Shown: in pieces, positions 1 through 6,808 of the stretch
Layout of the letters: each line of letters opens with the position of its first letter
Position numbering within the stretch: the first letter of the stretch is position 1
Assembly (NCBI GenBank): GCA_003719395.1
Contig: RHMC01000054.1
Span: forward strand, 1 to 41,017
DNA length: 41,017 nt
Source of the DNA: Streptomyces altiplanensis
Lineage (GTDB): Bacteria; Actinomycetota; Actinomycetes; Streptomycetales; Streptomycetaceae
Direction of reading: 5' to 3'
Program-made: the position numbers and the translations under genes
The notes under the pieces: model-generated
What the model saw: only the letters and a program-made list of their open reading frames with translations
The model's database searches: none
Told to the model about the DNA's origin: nothing

Positions 1-56
1 GTGACCGAGTCGCCCAGCTTGGCGAGCACGCGCGCACCGGCGATGTCCTCGACCGT
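1..56 (-). pseudogene. acnA: Aconitate hydratase fragment (acnA), cut by the window edge
   Basis: The reverse strand of the first ~56 bases reads VEDIAGARVLAKLGDSVT, which closely matches the conserved start of the aconitase swivel-domain region (in complete enzymes followed by TTDHISPAG). Aconitase isomerises citrate and isocitrate in the TCA cycle. The fragment would continue leftward out of the window. Upstream of it, in the same reading direction, there is no aconitase sequence: around 50-58 the coding similarity changes abruptly to an FtsX-type permease. So only an internal piece is present. Recognition rests on 18 residues but they are characteristic. Whether the join is a real rearrangement or a misassembly cannot be told from sequence alone. 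Confidence 0.65.
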
Positions 57-505
57 ACGCCGCCTGGAGGGCCTCGCGCGCTCAGGTCGTCGCGTCCGCC
101 GTGCACCCGGGGCCTGCGGTGGACGTACACGGCGCGCAGCGGCAGCGCGCAGCAGGCGATCAGGGCGACGGCGCCGGAGGCCAGTGCGGCCGGCAGCGCG
201 CGGCCTTCCGGGAGCAGCAGCACGGCCGACGCCCAGCCCGCGGCGGCCGCGGGCACGGCCAGGACGGCGGTCTCGGCGAACAGTCGCCCGGCGATGCCGC
301 ACAGGGAACCGCCGCGTGAACGCAGCAGGCCGAGCGCGGCCGGCGCGGCGCGCGGCGGCCAGGCCACCGGCCATCAGCAGCACCACGGACGCGACGGCAC
401 CGACGCCGAACGCCGCCACGGCGACGACGGAGTCGATGGCGCCGAGGGTGCCGGAGAAGGAGGCGAAGATGTCGTCGAGCCGGGAGTCGACCCTCACGCC
501 GGGTA
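57..505 (-). pseudogene. FtsX-like ABC transporter permease fragment
   Basis: On the reverse strand this stretch encodes (with an indel near 75-80) RVDSRLDDIFASFSG, then IDSVVAVAAFGVGAVAS, a Leu/Gly-rich membrane helix, an ELGLLRSRG-like segment (here altered by an indel), a second helix in AVLAVPAAAAGW, a third in GAVALIACCALPL, and VYVHRRPRVHGGRDD. This is the pattern of the C-terminal half of Streptomyces FtsX-family ABC permeases: an extracellular stalk followed by helices around a cytoplasmic LLRSRG loop. It has neither a start nor an end: it abuts KDPG aldolase sequence at about 500-511 and aconitase sequence at about 50-58, all on the same strand. Substrate unknown. It cannot be a functional gene as it stands. 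Confidence 0.6.
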
Positions 506-831
506 CGGCCCCGGCAGGAACGGGAACCCCGGACGCCGTCATCGCGTCCAGCAGCGCGTCCGTCCACCCCGGGCTCACCAGGAACCGTGCTCCGGCCGCG
601 ACCGCGTCGTCCACGCCCGCCGGGGAGATCACCGTGCCGGCCCCGACCACCGCGTCCGGCACCTCCGCGGCGATGGCCCGGACGCAGTCGAGCGCGGCGG
701 GGGGTCCGCAGCGTCACCTCGACTCGCCGGCAGCCCCCCGCGACCAGCGCACGCGCGAGCGGCACCGCGTCGGCGGCGTCCTCCAGGACAACGACAGGGA
801 CGACGGGCGCAAGGTCCAGTACGGAAGTCAT
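506..831 (-). pseudogene. eda: KDPG aldolase (Eda) 5' fragment lacking the catalytic lysine
   Basis: The product starts MTSVLDLAPVVPVVVLEDA (ATG at 831-829, CAGGA ribosome-binding sequence upstream) and continues with EVTLRT, an indel near 705-715, then ALDCVRAIAAEVPDAVVGAGTV and ARFLVSPGW. This is the 2-dehydro-3-deoxyphosphogluconate aldolase family, which splits KDPG to pyruvate and glyceraldehyde-3-phosphate in the Entner-Doudoroff pathway. The match continues to the GVPFLPG motif at about 511-530 (one extra base there), then stops. The Schiff-base lysine segment (KFFPA in the family) and the rest of the barrel are missing and replaced by permease sequence. Only about half of the usual ~210 residues remain, so the allele as assembled cannot be active. 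Confidence 0.75.
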
Positions 832-861
832 GCCGTCATCCTGCCGCCGACAGGCGCAGTG

Positions 862-890
862 TGCAACGAGCGTTGCGGAGCGTGCAACGC
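862..890. promoter_or_regulatory. Dyad GCAACG repeats upstream of eda (candidate operator)
   Basis: The 59-bp gap between the aldolase start and yaaA holds GCAACG-AG-CGTTGC followed eight bases later by another GCAACG copy, so three GCAACG/CGTTGC half-sites lie within 29 bases. The spacing and symmetry suit a dimeric repressor site for the aldolase promoter, which fires leftward. The cognate regulator is not in the window. A role as terminator of the yaaA transcript is less likely because the arms are short. Confidence 0.4.
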
Positions 891-1692
891 TCAGTGAATC
901 TGCCTCACCACCACATCCAGCGCCCACGCCTTCCCGGCCTTCTCCGGAGCCGAGGCCTCCACCACGTGGCCGAGATCCCGCAGCGCCGAAACCAGCTCCG
1001 AGGGTCCGGCCGGGGCCGCCCCCGACACGAGCAGGTCCCGTACGATCCGCCCCTTCGTCGCCTTGTTGAAGTGACTGACGACGGACCGCTTCTCGACCCC
1101 GGCCGCGTCGGTCTGCGCGTGCAGCACCCGCACGGTCGCCGTCCGCCCCGCCACGTCCCCCTTCGGCTTCCAGGCCGCCGCGTACGCCGACGACCGCAGG
1201 TCCAGCACCAGCCCGTCGCCCGCGGCACCGGCATCGCGCGGCCATCGGCCCCCGCCAGTACGCCCCCAGCGCTCCCAGCCCCGGCAGCTTGACGCCCATG
1301 GAGCACCGGTAGGAGGGGATGCGGTCACCGATCCCCACCGCGCCCCACAGTCCCGAGAACACCAGCAGCGACTCCCGGGCCCGCGCCCGCGCGGCCGCGT
1401 CCAGGGTGGCCAGGTCCAGCGCGTCGTACAGCTCGCCGGTGTAGATCTCCCCGGCCGGCCGCGCCCCGGCGGTCCGCAGCTCCACGTTCTTGGCGATCTC
1501 GCCGCGCAGCCCCTCGCTCAGGCCGAGGACCGTGCGCGCCTTCTCCTCGTCGGCGGCGCACAGCTCCACCAGCTCGTCCAGCACCGCGGCCCGCGCCCCG
1601 GCCAGCTCCGGCAGCGACAGGGACTCCGGCTTCAGGGGCGCGCCGGAGCCACTGGCGGCCTTTCCTTCGGACGGCGGCAAGAGCACGAGCAC
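891..1692 (-). CDS. yaaA: YaaA family peroxide-stress protein (DUF328), frameshifted
   Basis: The product starts with GTG at 1692: VLVLLPPSEGKA, the N-terminal signature of the YaaA/DUF328 family, preceded by a GAGGAG ribosome-binding sequence. It continues with FSGLWGAVGIGDRIPSYRCSMG, then (in another frame) GDGLVLDLRSSAYAAAW and VVSHFNKATKGRIVRDLL, ending at the stop at 891. The PSEGK, SYRCSMG-type and HFNKxxKGR motifs are family hallmarks. In E. coli YaaA lowers free iron and protects DNA under peroxide stress; the exact role in actinobacteria is inferred. One or two single-base indels at about 1230-1260 separate the halves; restored length (~265 aa) is normal. Likely sequencing error rather than gene decay. 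Confidence 0.85.
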
Positions 1693-1802
1693 AGCGGAAC
1701 TCCTCGATGACGACGACGCGCGTACGAACGGCAAAACGCCAGGGTAAGCGGACCCCGCCAAGCCGTCCCGCCCCGCTGTCCCGCCCCGCTGTCCCGCCGC
1801 CG

Positions 1803-2597
1803 TCACGCGGGTTGCGCGGGCGAGCCGTCCGACGCCCGCGTGACGGCGTCGACGAACGCGCGCGGGTCGTCGGCGTGCAGGCGCACGGTCCGTGCCCCGG
1901 CCCGTTCCCCGAGCGGCCGCAGATAGGCGACCGGCCCGGTCAGCTCCAGGGTGACGGTCGTCTGCCCGCCCACGCGGAGGGCGAGGACGCCGTCCTCCTT
2001 GGTGTCGGAGTAGCGCCGTTCGACGCGTACGGACCGGACCGAGGCAGCCGGCACGCGCACGTCGTAGAAGCCGCCGTACCGGATCCGCAGCGACCCGTCC
2101 GCGCCGACGACGTGCGGCCGGGTCACGCAGGCGGCGTGCAGCCCGAGGATCTGGATCACCGTGTACACGTCCAGGAACAGCACGACCGCGTGCACCGCCG
2201 GCCACGGGATGAGCAGCGCCAGCGCCACCGTCTCGACGACGCGACGAAGAGCAGGCCGAAGAGCAGCGCCGTCTGCGGCCCGGTGTACGGCGCCGCGTAC
2301 GCTCCGGGCCCGACCCCGTGCCGCCGCCCCGCGAGCCAGAGCGCGAGGCTGTGCAGCGCCCGCACCTCGTGCTCCACGAGCCGGCAGCGTCGGCACCGGA
2401 GCGGCGGCGCGCACCGCCGCCCAGCCCCCCTCGGCGTACAGCCGCCGCATGCGCAGCGCCTGCCGCACCAGCGCCGCGAGCACCAGCACCTCGGCGGCGA
2501 CGATCACCGGGGACGGCACGTCGACCCCGGCCGGCAGACACGTGACCAGGGCGAGCCCGCCTCCCACGACGAGGATCCCCGCGGTCCGCCCCGTCAC
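1803..2597 (-). CDS. Conserved membrane protein, coupled to merR
   Basis: A polypeptide of about 264 residues with a hydrophobic N-terminus (ILVVGGGLALVTCLPAG, then VIVAAEVLVLAALV), a central pair of helices around VALALLIPWPAVHAVVLFLDV, and a soluble C-terminal region with TLELTGPVAYLRPLGERAG resembling a bacterial PH-like or DUF-type membrane-associated domain. I do not recognise a named family. The stretch at about 2245-2385 reads sensibly only in another frame (VEHEVRALHSLALWLAGRR), so two compensating indels are probable. The GTG start at 2597 overlaps the TGA stop of the MerR gene in a GTGA arrangement, so translation is probably coupled and the regulator and this protein form one operon. 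It could be the regulated target of MerR. Confidence 0.6.
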   Translation of the reverse strand: MTGRTAGILVVGGGLALVTCLPAGVDVPSPVIVAAEVLVLAALVRQALRMRRLYAEGGWAAVRAAAPVPTLPARGARGAGAAQPRALARGAAARGRARSVRGAVHRAADGAALRPALRRVVETVALALLIPWPAVHAVVLFLDVYTVIQILGLHAACVTRPHVVGADGSLRIRYGGFYDVRVPAASVRSVRVERRYSDTKEDGVLALRVGGQTTVTLELTGPVAYLRPLGERAGARTVRLHADDPRAFVDAVTRASDGSPAQPA

Positions 2598-3343
2598 CGC
2601 TCCATCCTCTCCGCGAGCAGCTCCATCACCCGGCGTACGACGGCAGCCTGGGCGGGGGCGAAGTCCGCGAGCACGGCTTCCCCGTAGGCGCCGGCCGAGG
2701 CGGCGGGCCCTTCGGACGGGATCGCGGCGATCGCGGCGTCCGGCACGGCCGCGCGAGCTCGTCGGCGAGCGGCCCGATCCGGGGGTCGTCGCGGGAGGCG
2801 TCGGTCCAGCGCGTCGAGCCGCTCGTACAACACCACCACACCCGGGTCCCGGGTCATCGGCGCGAGCGCTTCCAGCAGCTGATCGCTCTTCCCGTCACCG
2901 GCCAGCAGGGTCAGATGGTCCCGGTCCTTCGCCGCCGACGGCGAATCGGTGACCGGCAGCCCGCCCAGCAGCCCGGCCAGCGCGGGCGGCACGGGGCCCT
3001 CTGCGGGCAGCGTCCCGGCCTCGGCTGCGCCAGCAGCTCGCCGAGCCGCGCCCGCCGCCGCCGGACGTCCGCCTCCTGGCGGGCGAGGTCCGCGTCCAGT
3101 TCGCGCAGTACGACGGCGAGTTCGGTCCCGGCGTCGTCGGCGAGGACGTCCCGCACCTCGTCCAGGCCGAGCCCGAGCTCGGTCAGCCGCCTGATCCGGG
3201 CCAGGAGGACGGCGTGCCGCACCCCGTACACGCGATAGCCGTTGGCCAGCCGCGGGGGCTCGGGCAGCAGGCCCTGGTGGTGGTAGTGCCGCACGGCACG
3301 GGGGGGTGACCCCGGCGAGGGCGGCGAGTTCTCCGATCCGCAT
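2594..3343 (-). CDS. MerR family transcriptional regulator, frameshifted
   Basis: The N-terminus MRIGELAALAGVT continues after an indel with RAVRHYHHQGLLPEP and NGYRVYGVRHAVLLARIRRL, the classic MerR winged helix-turn-helix and wing (RxYHxxGLLxP, YRxY). A coiled dimerisation helix follows (LRELDADLARQEADVRRRRARL), then an effector domain with no evident Cys cluster, so this is not a typical metal sensor. Frame shifts are needed near 3300-3306 (a G7 run where six G would restore frame), 3030, 2810 and 2755; restored length is about 250 aa. It controls its own operon through the dyad at 3357-3377, and the membrane protein at 1803-2597 is translationally coupled downstream. The ligand is unknown. 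Confidence 0.85.
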   Translation of the reverse strand: MRIGELAALAGVTPPCRAALPPPGPAARAPAAGQRLSRVRGAARRPPGPDQAADRARARPGRGAGRPRRRRRDRTRRRTARTGRGPRPPGGGRPAAAGAARRAAGAAEAGTLPAEGPVPPALAGLLGGLPVTDSPSAAKDRDHLTLLAGDGKSDQLLEALAPMTRDPGVVVLYERLDALDRRLPRRPPDRAARRRARAAVPDAAIAAIPSEGPAASAGAYGEAVLADFAPAQAAVVRRVMELLAERMER

Positions 3344-3349
3344 GGGGCC

Positions 3350-3380
3350 AGTAGAAACCCTGACGCTGCGGCAGGGTCAA
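3350..3380 (-). promoter_or_regulatory. merR promoter and MerR-type operator with 19-bp spacer
   Basis: Reading leftward, TTGACC (3380-3375) is a strong -35 and TCTACT (3355-3350) a -10, separated by 19 bp instead of the usual 17-18. The spacer is occupied by a dyad with arms ACCCTG and CAGGGT plus inner CGC/GCG (3357-3377). Over-long spacers filled with an inverted repeat are the hallmark of MerR-regulated promoters, where the protein untwists DNA to realign the elements. The -10 ends six bases before the merR ATG, so the transcript is probably leaderless. Autoregulation is inferred. Confidence 0.75.
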
Positions 3381-3398
3381 CCAGACCGGCCTGGCGGG

Positions 3399-3404
3399 TA
3401 GCAT
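3399..3404 (+). promoter_or_regulatory. Probable rnpB -10 element TAGCAT
   Basis: TAGCAT lies about ten bases before the predicted mature 5' end of RNase P RNA, a fitting position for the -10 of its vegetative promoter. The matching -35 region would fall over the merR -35 at about 3375-3381, so the two divergent promoters overlap, and a MerR protein bound to its dyad could affect both. Confidence 0.45.
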
Positions 3405-3413
3405 GGTCGGCAC

Positions 3414-3822
3414 GGCAGACGAGCCGGGCGGACGGCCGCGTGGGGATCTCCGGATCTCCCCGAGGAACGTCCGGGCTCCACAGGGCAAGGTGGTGGCTAA
3501 CGGCCACCCGGGGTGACCCGCGGGACAGTGCCACAGAAAACAGACCGCCGGGGACCTCGGTCCTCGGTAAGGGTGAAACGGTGGTGTAAGAGACCACCAG
3601 CGTCTGGGGTGACTCAGACGGCTAGGTAAACCCCACCTGGAGCAAGGTCAAGAGGGGCCGTCGCAAGACGGTCCTGCGCGGACGATCGAGGGCTGCCCGC
3701 CCGAGTCCGCGGGTAGACCGCACGAGGCCGGCGGCAACGCCGGTCCTAGATGGATGGCCGTCGCCCCGACGACCGCGAGGTCCCGGGGCACAGAACCCGG
3801 CGTACAGCCCGACTCGTCTGCC
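3414..3822 (+). ncRNA. rnpB: RNase P RNA component, bacterial class A
   Basis: This is the catalytic RNA of ribonuclease P, which matures tRNA 5' ends. Several universally conserved blocks are visible: GAGGAACGTCCGGGCTCC at about 3460, the ACAGAAAACAGACCGCC block at about 3530-3548, GGTAAGGGTGAAACGGTGG at 3566 and on, AGATGGATGGCCGTC near 3750, and the 3' ACAGAACCCGGCGTACAG block near 3790. The ends are set by the P1 helix: GGCAGACGAG (3414-3423) pairs perfectly with CTCGTCTGCC (3813-3822). Length (~409 nt) fits Streptomyces rnpB. No disruption is seen in conserved blocks. It runs divergently from merR with its promoter directly adjacent. Confidence 0.97.
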
Positions 3823-3940
3823 GCCTGCGGTCCACGCTCGAAGGGGTGGCGTCCGCGAGCGGCTGGGAGGAAGACCAACCCGTTCCGCCGGTTCCGGTGT
3901 GGATCCCGGCAGCGAGGCGAGGGCCGCGGCCCTTCGGTCC

Positions 3941-4207
3941 TCAGGGCGCGAGCTGGGCCGTTTCCTTCGCCCGGCCGCGCCGGGACAGTGCGGCGGCCAT
4001 GCGCATCAGCAGCGGCAGCAGCCCGTACGCGGCCACCGGCACCACTATCGCCGTCAGGACGAGTGTCTGTACGGCGAGCGGCAGCGGGCTGACCCACGGC
4101 CGCAGCGCGACCATGACGAGGGTGATCGTCGGATACACGGCCAGCCAGGTCAGCAGGGCCCGGACGTGCACCGACGGGGCGAACGGGGTGGAGCGTGATG
4201 AGGACAT
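3941..4207 (-). CDS. Small membrane protein resembling the C-terminal tail of ABM-type monooxygenases
   Basis: An 88-residue protein with two to three membrane helices: RALLTWLAVYPTITLVMVA, LPLAVQTLVLTAIVVPVAA and YGLLPLLMRMAAALS. The pattern (A/V)LLTWL..(F/Y)P..., PLPL..(R/Q)TLVLTA..VP and Y..(L/M)P.L.R resembles the membrane tail found on some antibiotic-biosynthesis-monooxygenase-like proteins, here standing alone. The ATG at 4207 is preceded by a strong AGGAGGGG ribosome-binding sequence, which decides the start over an upstream in-frame ATG. It is transcribed divergently from the TetR gene at 4321, with two TetR-type dyads between them, so it is the likely repressed target. Function unknown. 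Confidence 0.75.
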   Translation of the reverse strand: MSSSRSTPFAPSVHVRALLTWLAVYPTITLVMVALRPWVSPLPLAVQTLVLTAIVVPVAAYGLLPLLMRMAAALSRRGRAKETAQLAP

Positions 4208-4238
4208 GGGGCTACCCCTCCTGAGTGCTGGAGACGTC

Positions 4239-4256
4239 TCCAACTCGTTGGTTGGA
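4239..4256. promoter_or_regulatory. TetR-type operator, copy 1
   Basis: TCCAAC-TCGTTG-GTTGGA is an inverted repeat with 6-bp arms in the gap between the small membrane protein and tetR. It shares its arms with a second dyad 44 bp away. A separate perfect palindrome GGAGACGTCTCC overlaps its left edge (4230-4241). Location and sequence suggest the TetR protein encoded at 4321 binds here to repress both divergent genes. Confidence 0.7.
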
Positions 4257-4282
4257 GATACTGGCACGGCCCGGTGATCATG

Positions 4283-4300
4283 TCCAACCGATTGGTTGGA
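4283..4300. promoter_or_regulatory. TetR-type operator, copy 2
   Basis: TCCAACC-GATT-GGTTGGA has perfect 7-bp arms and the same TCCAAC/GTTGGA core as copy 1. Centre-to-centre distance is 44 bp, close to four helical turns, so two dimers could sit on the same DNA face. It lies just upstream of the tetR -10-like TACCCT (4308-4313). Confidence 0.72.
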
Positions 4301-4307
4301 GCTGGCA

Positions 4308-4313
4308 TACCCT
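4308..4313 (+). promoter_or_regulatory. tetR -10-like element TACCCT, near-leaderless
   Basis: TACCCT ends seven bases before the tetR ATG at 4321, and there is no purine-rich ribosome-binding sequence except GAGG too close to the start. This suggests a leaderless or one-base-leader transcript. Confidence 0.4.
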
Positions 4314-4320
4314 GAGGCCC

Positions 4321-4937
4321 ATGGCATGGGACACGGAACGGACGAAGCGGCTGCTCCTGGAGGCCGCCAGGGCGGAGTTCGCCGAATACGGCATCGCCGG
4401 AGCGCGGGTGGACCGGATCGCGGCGAAGGCCGGGGTCAACAAGGAGCGCATCTACGGCTATTTCGGCAACAAGGAGAAGCTGTTCAACGTGGTGCTCGTC
4501 GGCGCCATGACGGAGCTGGCCGACCAGGTGCGGCCGGGCGAGGGGCCGATCGGCGAGTACGTCGGCCGGGTCTTCGACTTCCACCGCAGGGACCCGGCGC
4601 TGCTGCGGCTGCTGATGTTCGAGGCGCTGCACCACGGGGACGCGCTGGTGGACCAGGACCCGAGGCGCGCCGCGTGGTACGAGGACGCGGTCGGGGCCCT
4701 GGCGGGGTCCAGGGGCTGTACGACGGAGGAGGCCGGGCGCCTCCTGATCACCCTGGTCGGGCTGGGCGCCTGGCCGATCGCCGTACCGCAGCTGGCCCGG
4801 CTGGTGCTGGGCGCGCGGGGGCGGCGACCGACGAGGCGCTGACCGGCCTGCGGGAGTTCATGGTCGACTTCGCGGAACGCGGCGTGCGGCCGGCGGGGAA
4901 AGAAGAGCCGGCGGGGAAAGAAGAAGAGCCGGAATGA
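4321..4937 (+). CDS. TetR/AcrR family transcriptional regulator
   Basis: The N-terminus MAWDTERTKRLLLEAARAEF followed by GIAGARVDRIAAKAGVNKERIYGYFGNKEKLF is a canonical TetR helix-turn-helix (residues ~10-55). The rest is a helical ligand/dimer domain. Near 4815 one indel shifts the frame; the restored C-terminus reads ATDEALTGLREFMVDFAERG and ends at 4937 with AGKEEPAGKEEEPE, written by a perfect 18-bp tandem repeat (4889-4924). Total ~205 aa, normal for the family. It lies divergent from the small membrane protein with two dyads between, so auto-repression and control of the neighbour are likely. Ligand unknown. Confidence 0.88.
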
Positions 4938-4942
4938 GGAGA

Positions 4943-4964
4943 CCGTGGGCTTGCGAACCCACGG
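4943..4964 (+). terminator. Hairpin after tetR
   Basis: CCGTGGG and CCCACGG pair around an eight-base loop six bases beyond the tetR stop. No U-tract follows, as is common in high-GC actinobacteria. It may act in both directions, because phzF converges from the right. Confidence 0.6.
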
Positions 4965-5024
4965 CCCTCCTTGGCCCTCCTCGGTCCTTCTGGGGCCTTC
5001 TCGGTGCCGACGGCCCGGCCGGGT

Positions 5025-5911
5025 TCAGGTGTTCGGGCCGTCCCCCTTCTCCGGGATGCGTGCGCCCGCGCCACCGACCCTGATCCGCCCGTCGCCCGCG
5101 CGCAGTTCCACCGTCAGGACGCCGGGGCGCCCCATGTCGTCACCCTGGTGGAGGGTGAGCACCGACTCCTGCGGTACGAGGCCCAGTTCACGCGCGTACG
5201 CCCCGAAAGCCGCCGCCGCGGCCCCCGTCGCGGGGTCCTCCACGACGCCGCCCACCGGGAACGGGTCGCGGACGTGGAACGTCGTCGCGTCCTCGCGCCA
5301 CACCAGCTGCACCGTCGTCAGGTCCAGGCGGCGCATCAGCTCGGCCAGTCGCTCGAAGTCGTACGACAGCCGCGCCAGCCGCTCGCGGGTCGCGGCCGCC
5401 AGGACCAGGTGGCGGTTGCCGGCGTACGCGATGCGCGGCGGGAAAGCCGGGTCGAGGTCGGCGGCGGCCAGTCCAGTGCGGCCAGCGCCTCCGCCACATC
5501 GCTCTCCGCCACGTCCGCCACGTGCGGCTCGACGCTGGTGAGGGTGGCGCGGTACGTGCCGTCGGCGGACTCGGTCACCTCCACCGGGACCGTGCCGGCC
5601 GGCGTCTCGAAGACCAGCTCCCCCGGGCGGCCCCGGTGCTCGGCGAGCGCGATCGCCGTCGCGACGGTGGCGTGACCGCAGAACGCGACCTCGGCCTGCG
5701 GGCTGAAGTACCGGACGGTGAAGGCGCGTCCGGGCTCCAGCTCCTCCGTGAGGAACGCGGTCTCGCTGTAGCCGACCTCGGCCGCCACGGCGAGCATGGA
5801 CGCGTCGTCGAGCCCGGCCGCGTCCAGGACGACACCCGCCGGATTGCCGCCCTCCGGGTCGGTCGAGAAGGCCGTGTACCGCAGGACGTCGGTGTGGGTG
5901 AACGACTTCAT
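5025..5911 (-). CDS. PhzF family phenazine-biosynthesis-like isomerase/epimerase
   Basis: MKSFTHTDVLRYTAFSTDPEGGNPAGVVLDA is the family N-terminus with the GNPAGVV motif; YSETAFLTEE holds the conserved SETxF with its catalytic-type glutamate; YFSPQAEVAFCGHATVA is the conserved F(C/A)GHAT block; and the C-terminal half has VVEDPATGAAAAAFGAYARE (D/EDPxTGSA-type motif). PhzF proteins are two-lobed DapF-like folds catalysing isomerisations; most actinobacterial members have no known substrate. An indel near 5465-5475 breaks the frame between the lobes; restored length is about 295 aa. The start at 5911 is chosen by homology, and no strong ribosome-binding site is visible. A second PhzF homologue lies at 17163-17881. 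Confidence 0.88.
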
Positions 5912-5931
5912 ACCGCGGCCAACCACCGCAC

Positions 5932-5965
5932 CCGCCGTGATGTTCCCTCCGCCGTGATGTTCCCT
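5932..5965. repeat. Perfect 17-bp tandem duplication at the SDR stop codon
   Basis: The unit CCGCCGTGATGTTCCCT occurs twice head to tail (5932-5948, 5949-5965) in the gap between phzF and the SDR gene; its last base is the first base of the SDR stop codon on the plus strand. Probably slipped-strand duplication. Confidence 0.85.
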
Positions 5966-6716
5966 CAGCCGCGCCCGATGTACGGCATCGTCGTCGCCAG
6001 CACCGTCGCGAACTGCACGTTCGCCTCCAGCGGCAGCTCCGCCATGTGCAGCACCGTGCGCGCCACGTCCCGTACGTCCATCACCGGCTCCGCCATCAGC
6101 TCACCGTTCGCCTGGAGGATGCCCGCCTGCATCCGCTCCGTCATGTCCGTCGCCGCGTTGCCGATGTCGATCTGACCGCACGCGATCCGATGCGGTCGCC
6201 CGTCCAGGGAGAGGGACTTGGTCAGGCCCGTCATGGCGTGCTTGGTGGTCGTGTACGCGAGGGAGTGCGGCCGGGGCGCGTGCGCCGAGACCGAGCCGTT
6301 GTTGATGATCCGGCCGCCCTGCGGGTCCTGGCCCTTCATCTGCCGGAACGCCGCCTGCGCGCACAGGAACGAGCCGGTGACGTTCACGTCGACGACCGAG
6401 CGCCACTCCTCGTACGCGATGTCCTCCACCGGCACGCCGCGCGGCCCGAACGTGCCCGCGTTGTTGAAGAGCAGGTCGAGCCGCCCGTACCGCTCGCGCA
6501 CGGCGGCGAAGAGCGCGTCCACGTCGCCGGGCGCGGACACGTCCGCCGGTACGCACAGGGTGTCGCCGCCGGCTGCTCCTCGGTCTCTTCGAGGGGCTGC
6601 GCACGCCGTCCTGCCAGCGCCACCGACCACCCCGCCCCGGCCAGGGCGAGCGCGACGGCCCGGCCGATGCCCGAGCCCGCTCCGGTCACGACGGCGGTTT
6701 TCGTCCGAGGGTTCAT
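5965..6716 (-). CDS. SDR family NAD(P)-dependent oxidoreductase
   Basis: A short-chain dehydrogenase/reductase with the full signature set: TGAGSGIGRAVALALA (TGxxxGxG cofactor loop), LFNNAGTFG (NNAG), INNGSVSAH with the catalytic serine, and LAYTTTKHAMTGLTKSL (YxxxK). The C-terminal substrate loop includes NAATDMTERMQAG. The frame is broken by one indel near 6565-6590 between the cofactor loop and the second strand; restored length is ~250 aa, standard for classical SDRs. Substrate cannot be assigned. The start at 6716 (MNPRTKTAVVTG) is set by family length. A palindrome 12 bp upstream is a candidate operator. Confidence 0.9.
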
Positions 6717-6727
6717 GGCCCAGCAGC

Positions 6728-6742
6728 GTACGTGACACGTAC
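6728..6742. promoter_or_regulatory. Palindrome GTACGTGACACGTAC before the SDR gene
   Basis: A perfect 7-bp-arm inverted repeat around a single central A, 12 bp upstream of the SDR start and 67 bp upstream of phoD. Its position over the SDR core promoter fits a repressor operator. No obvious regulator gene is adjacent. Confidence 0.5.
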
Positions 6743-6808
6743 ATGAAAGCGTGGCGACGCCCCGCGCCACTCCAATGCCTCTGACAACAGCCGTCAGGGG
6801 AGGGGCAG

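Noticed and set aside
6743..6808. PHO box for phoD
   Set aside because: No GTTCACC-like 11-bp direct repeats are visible upstream of the gene.
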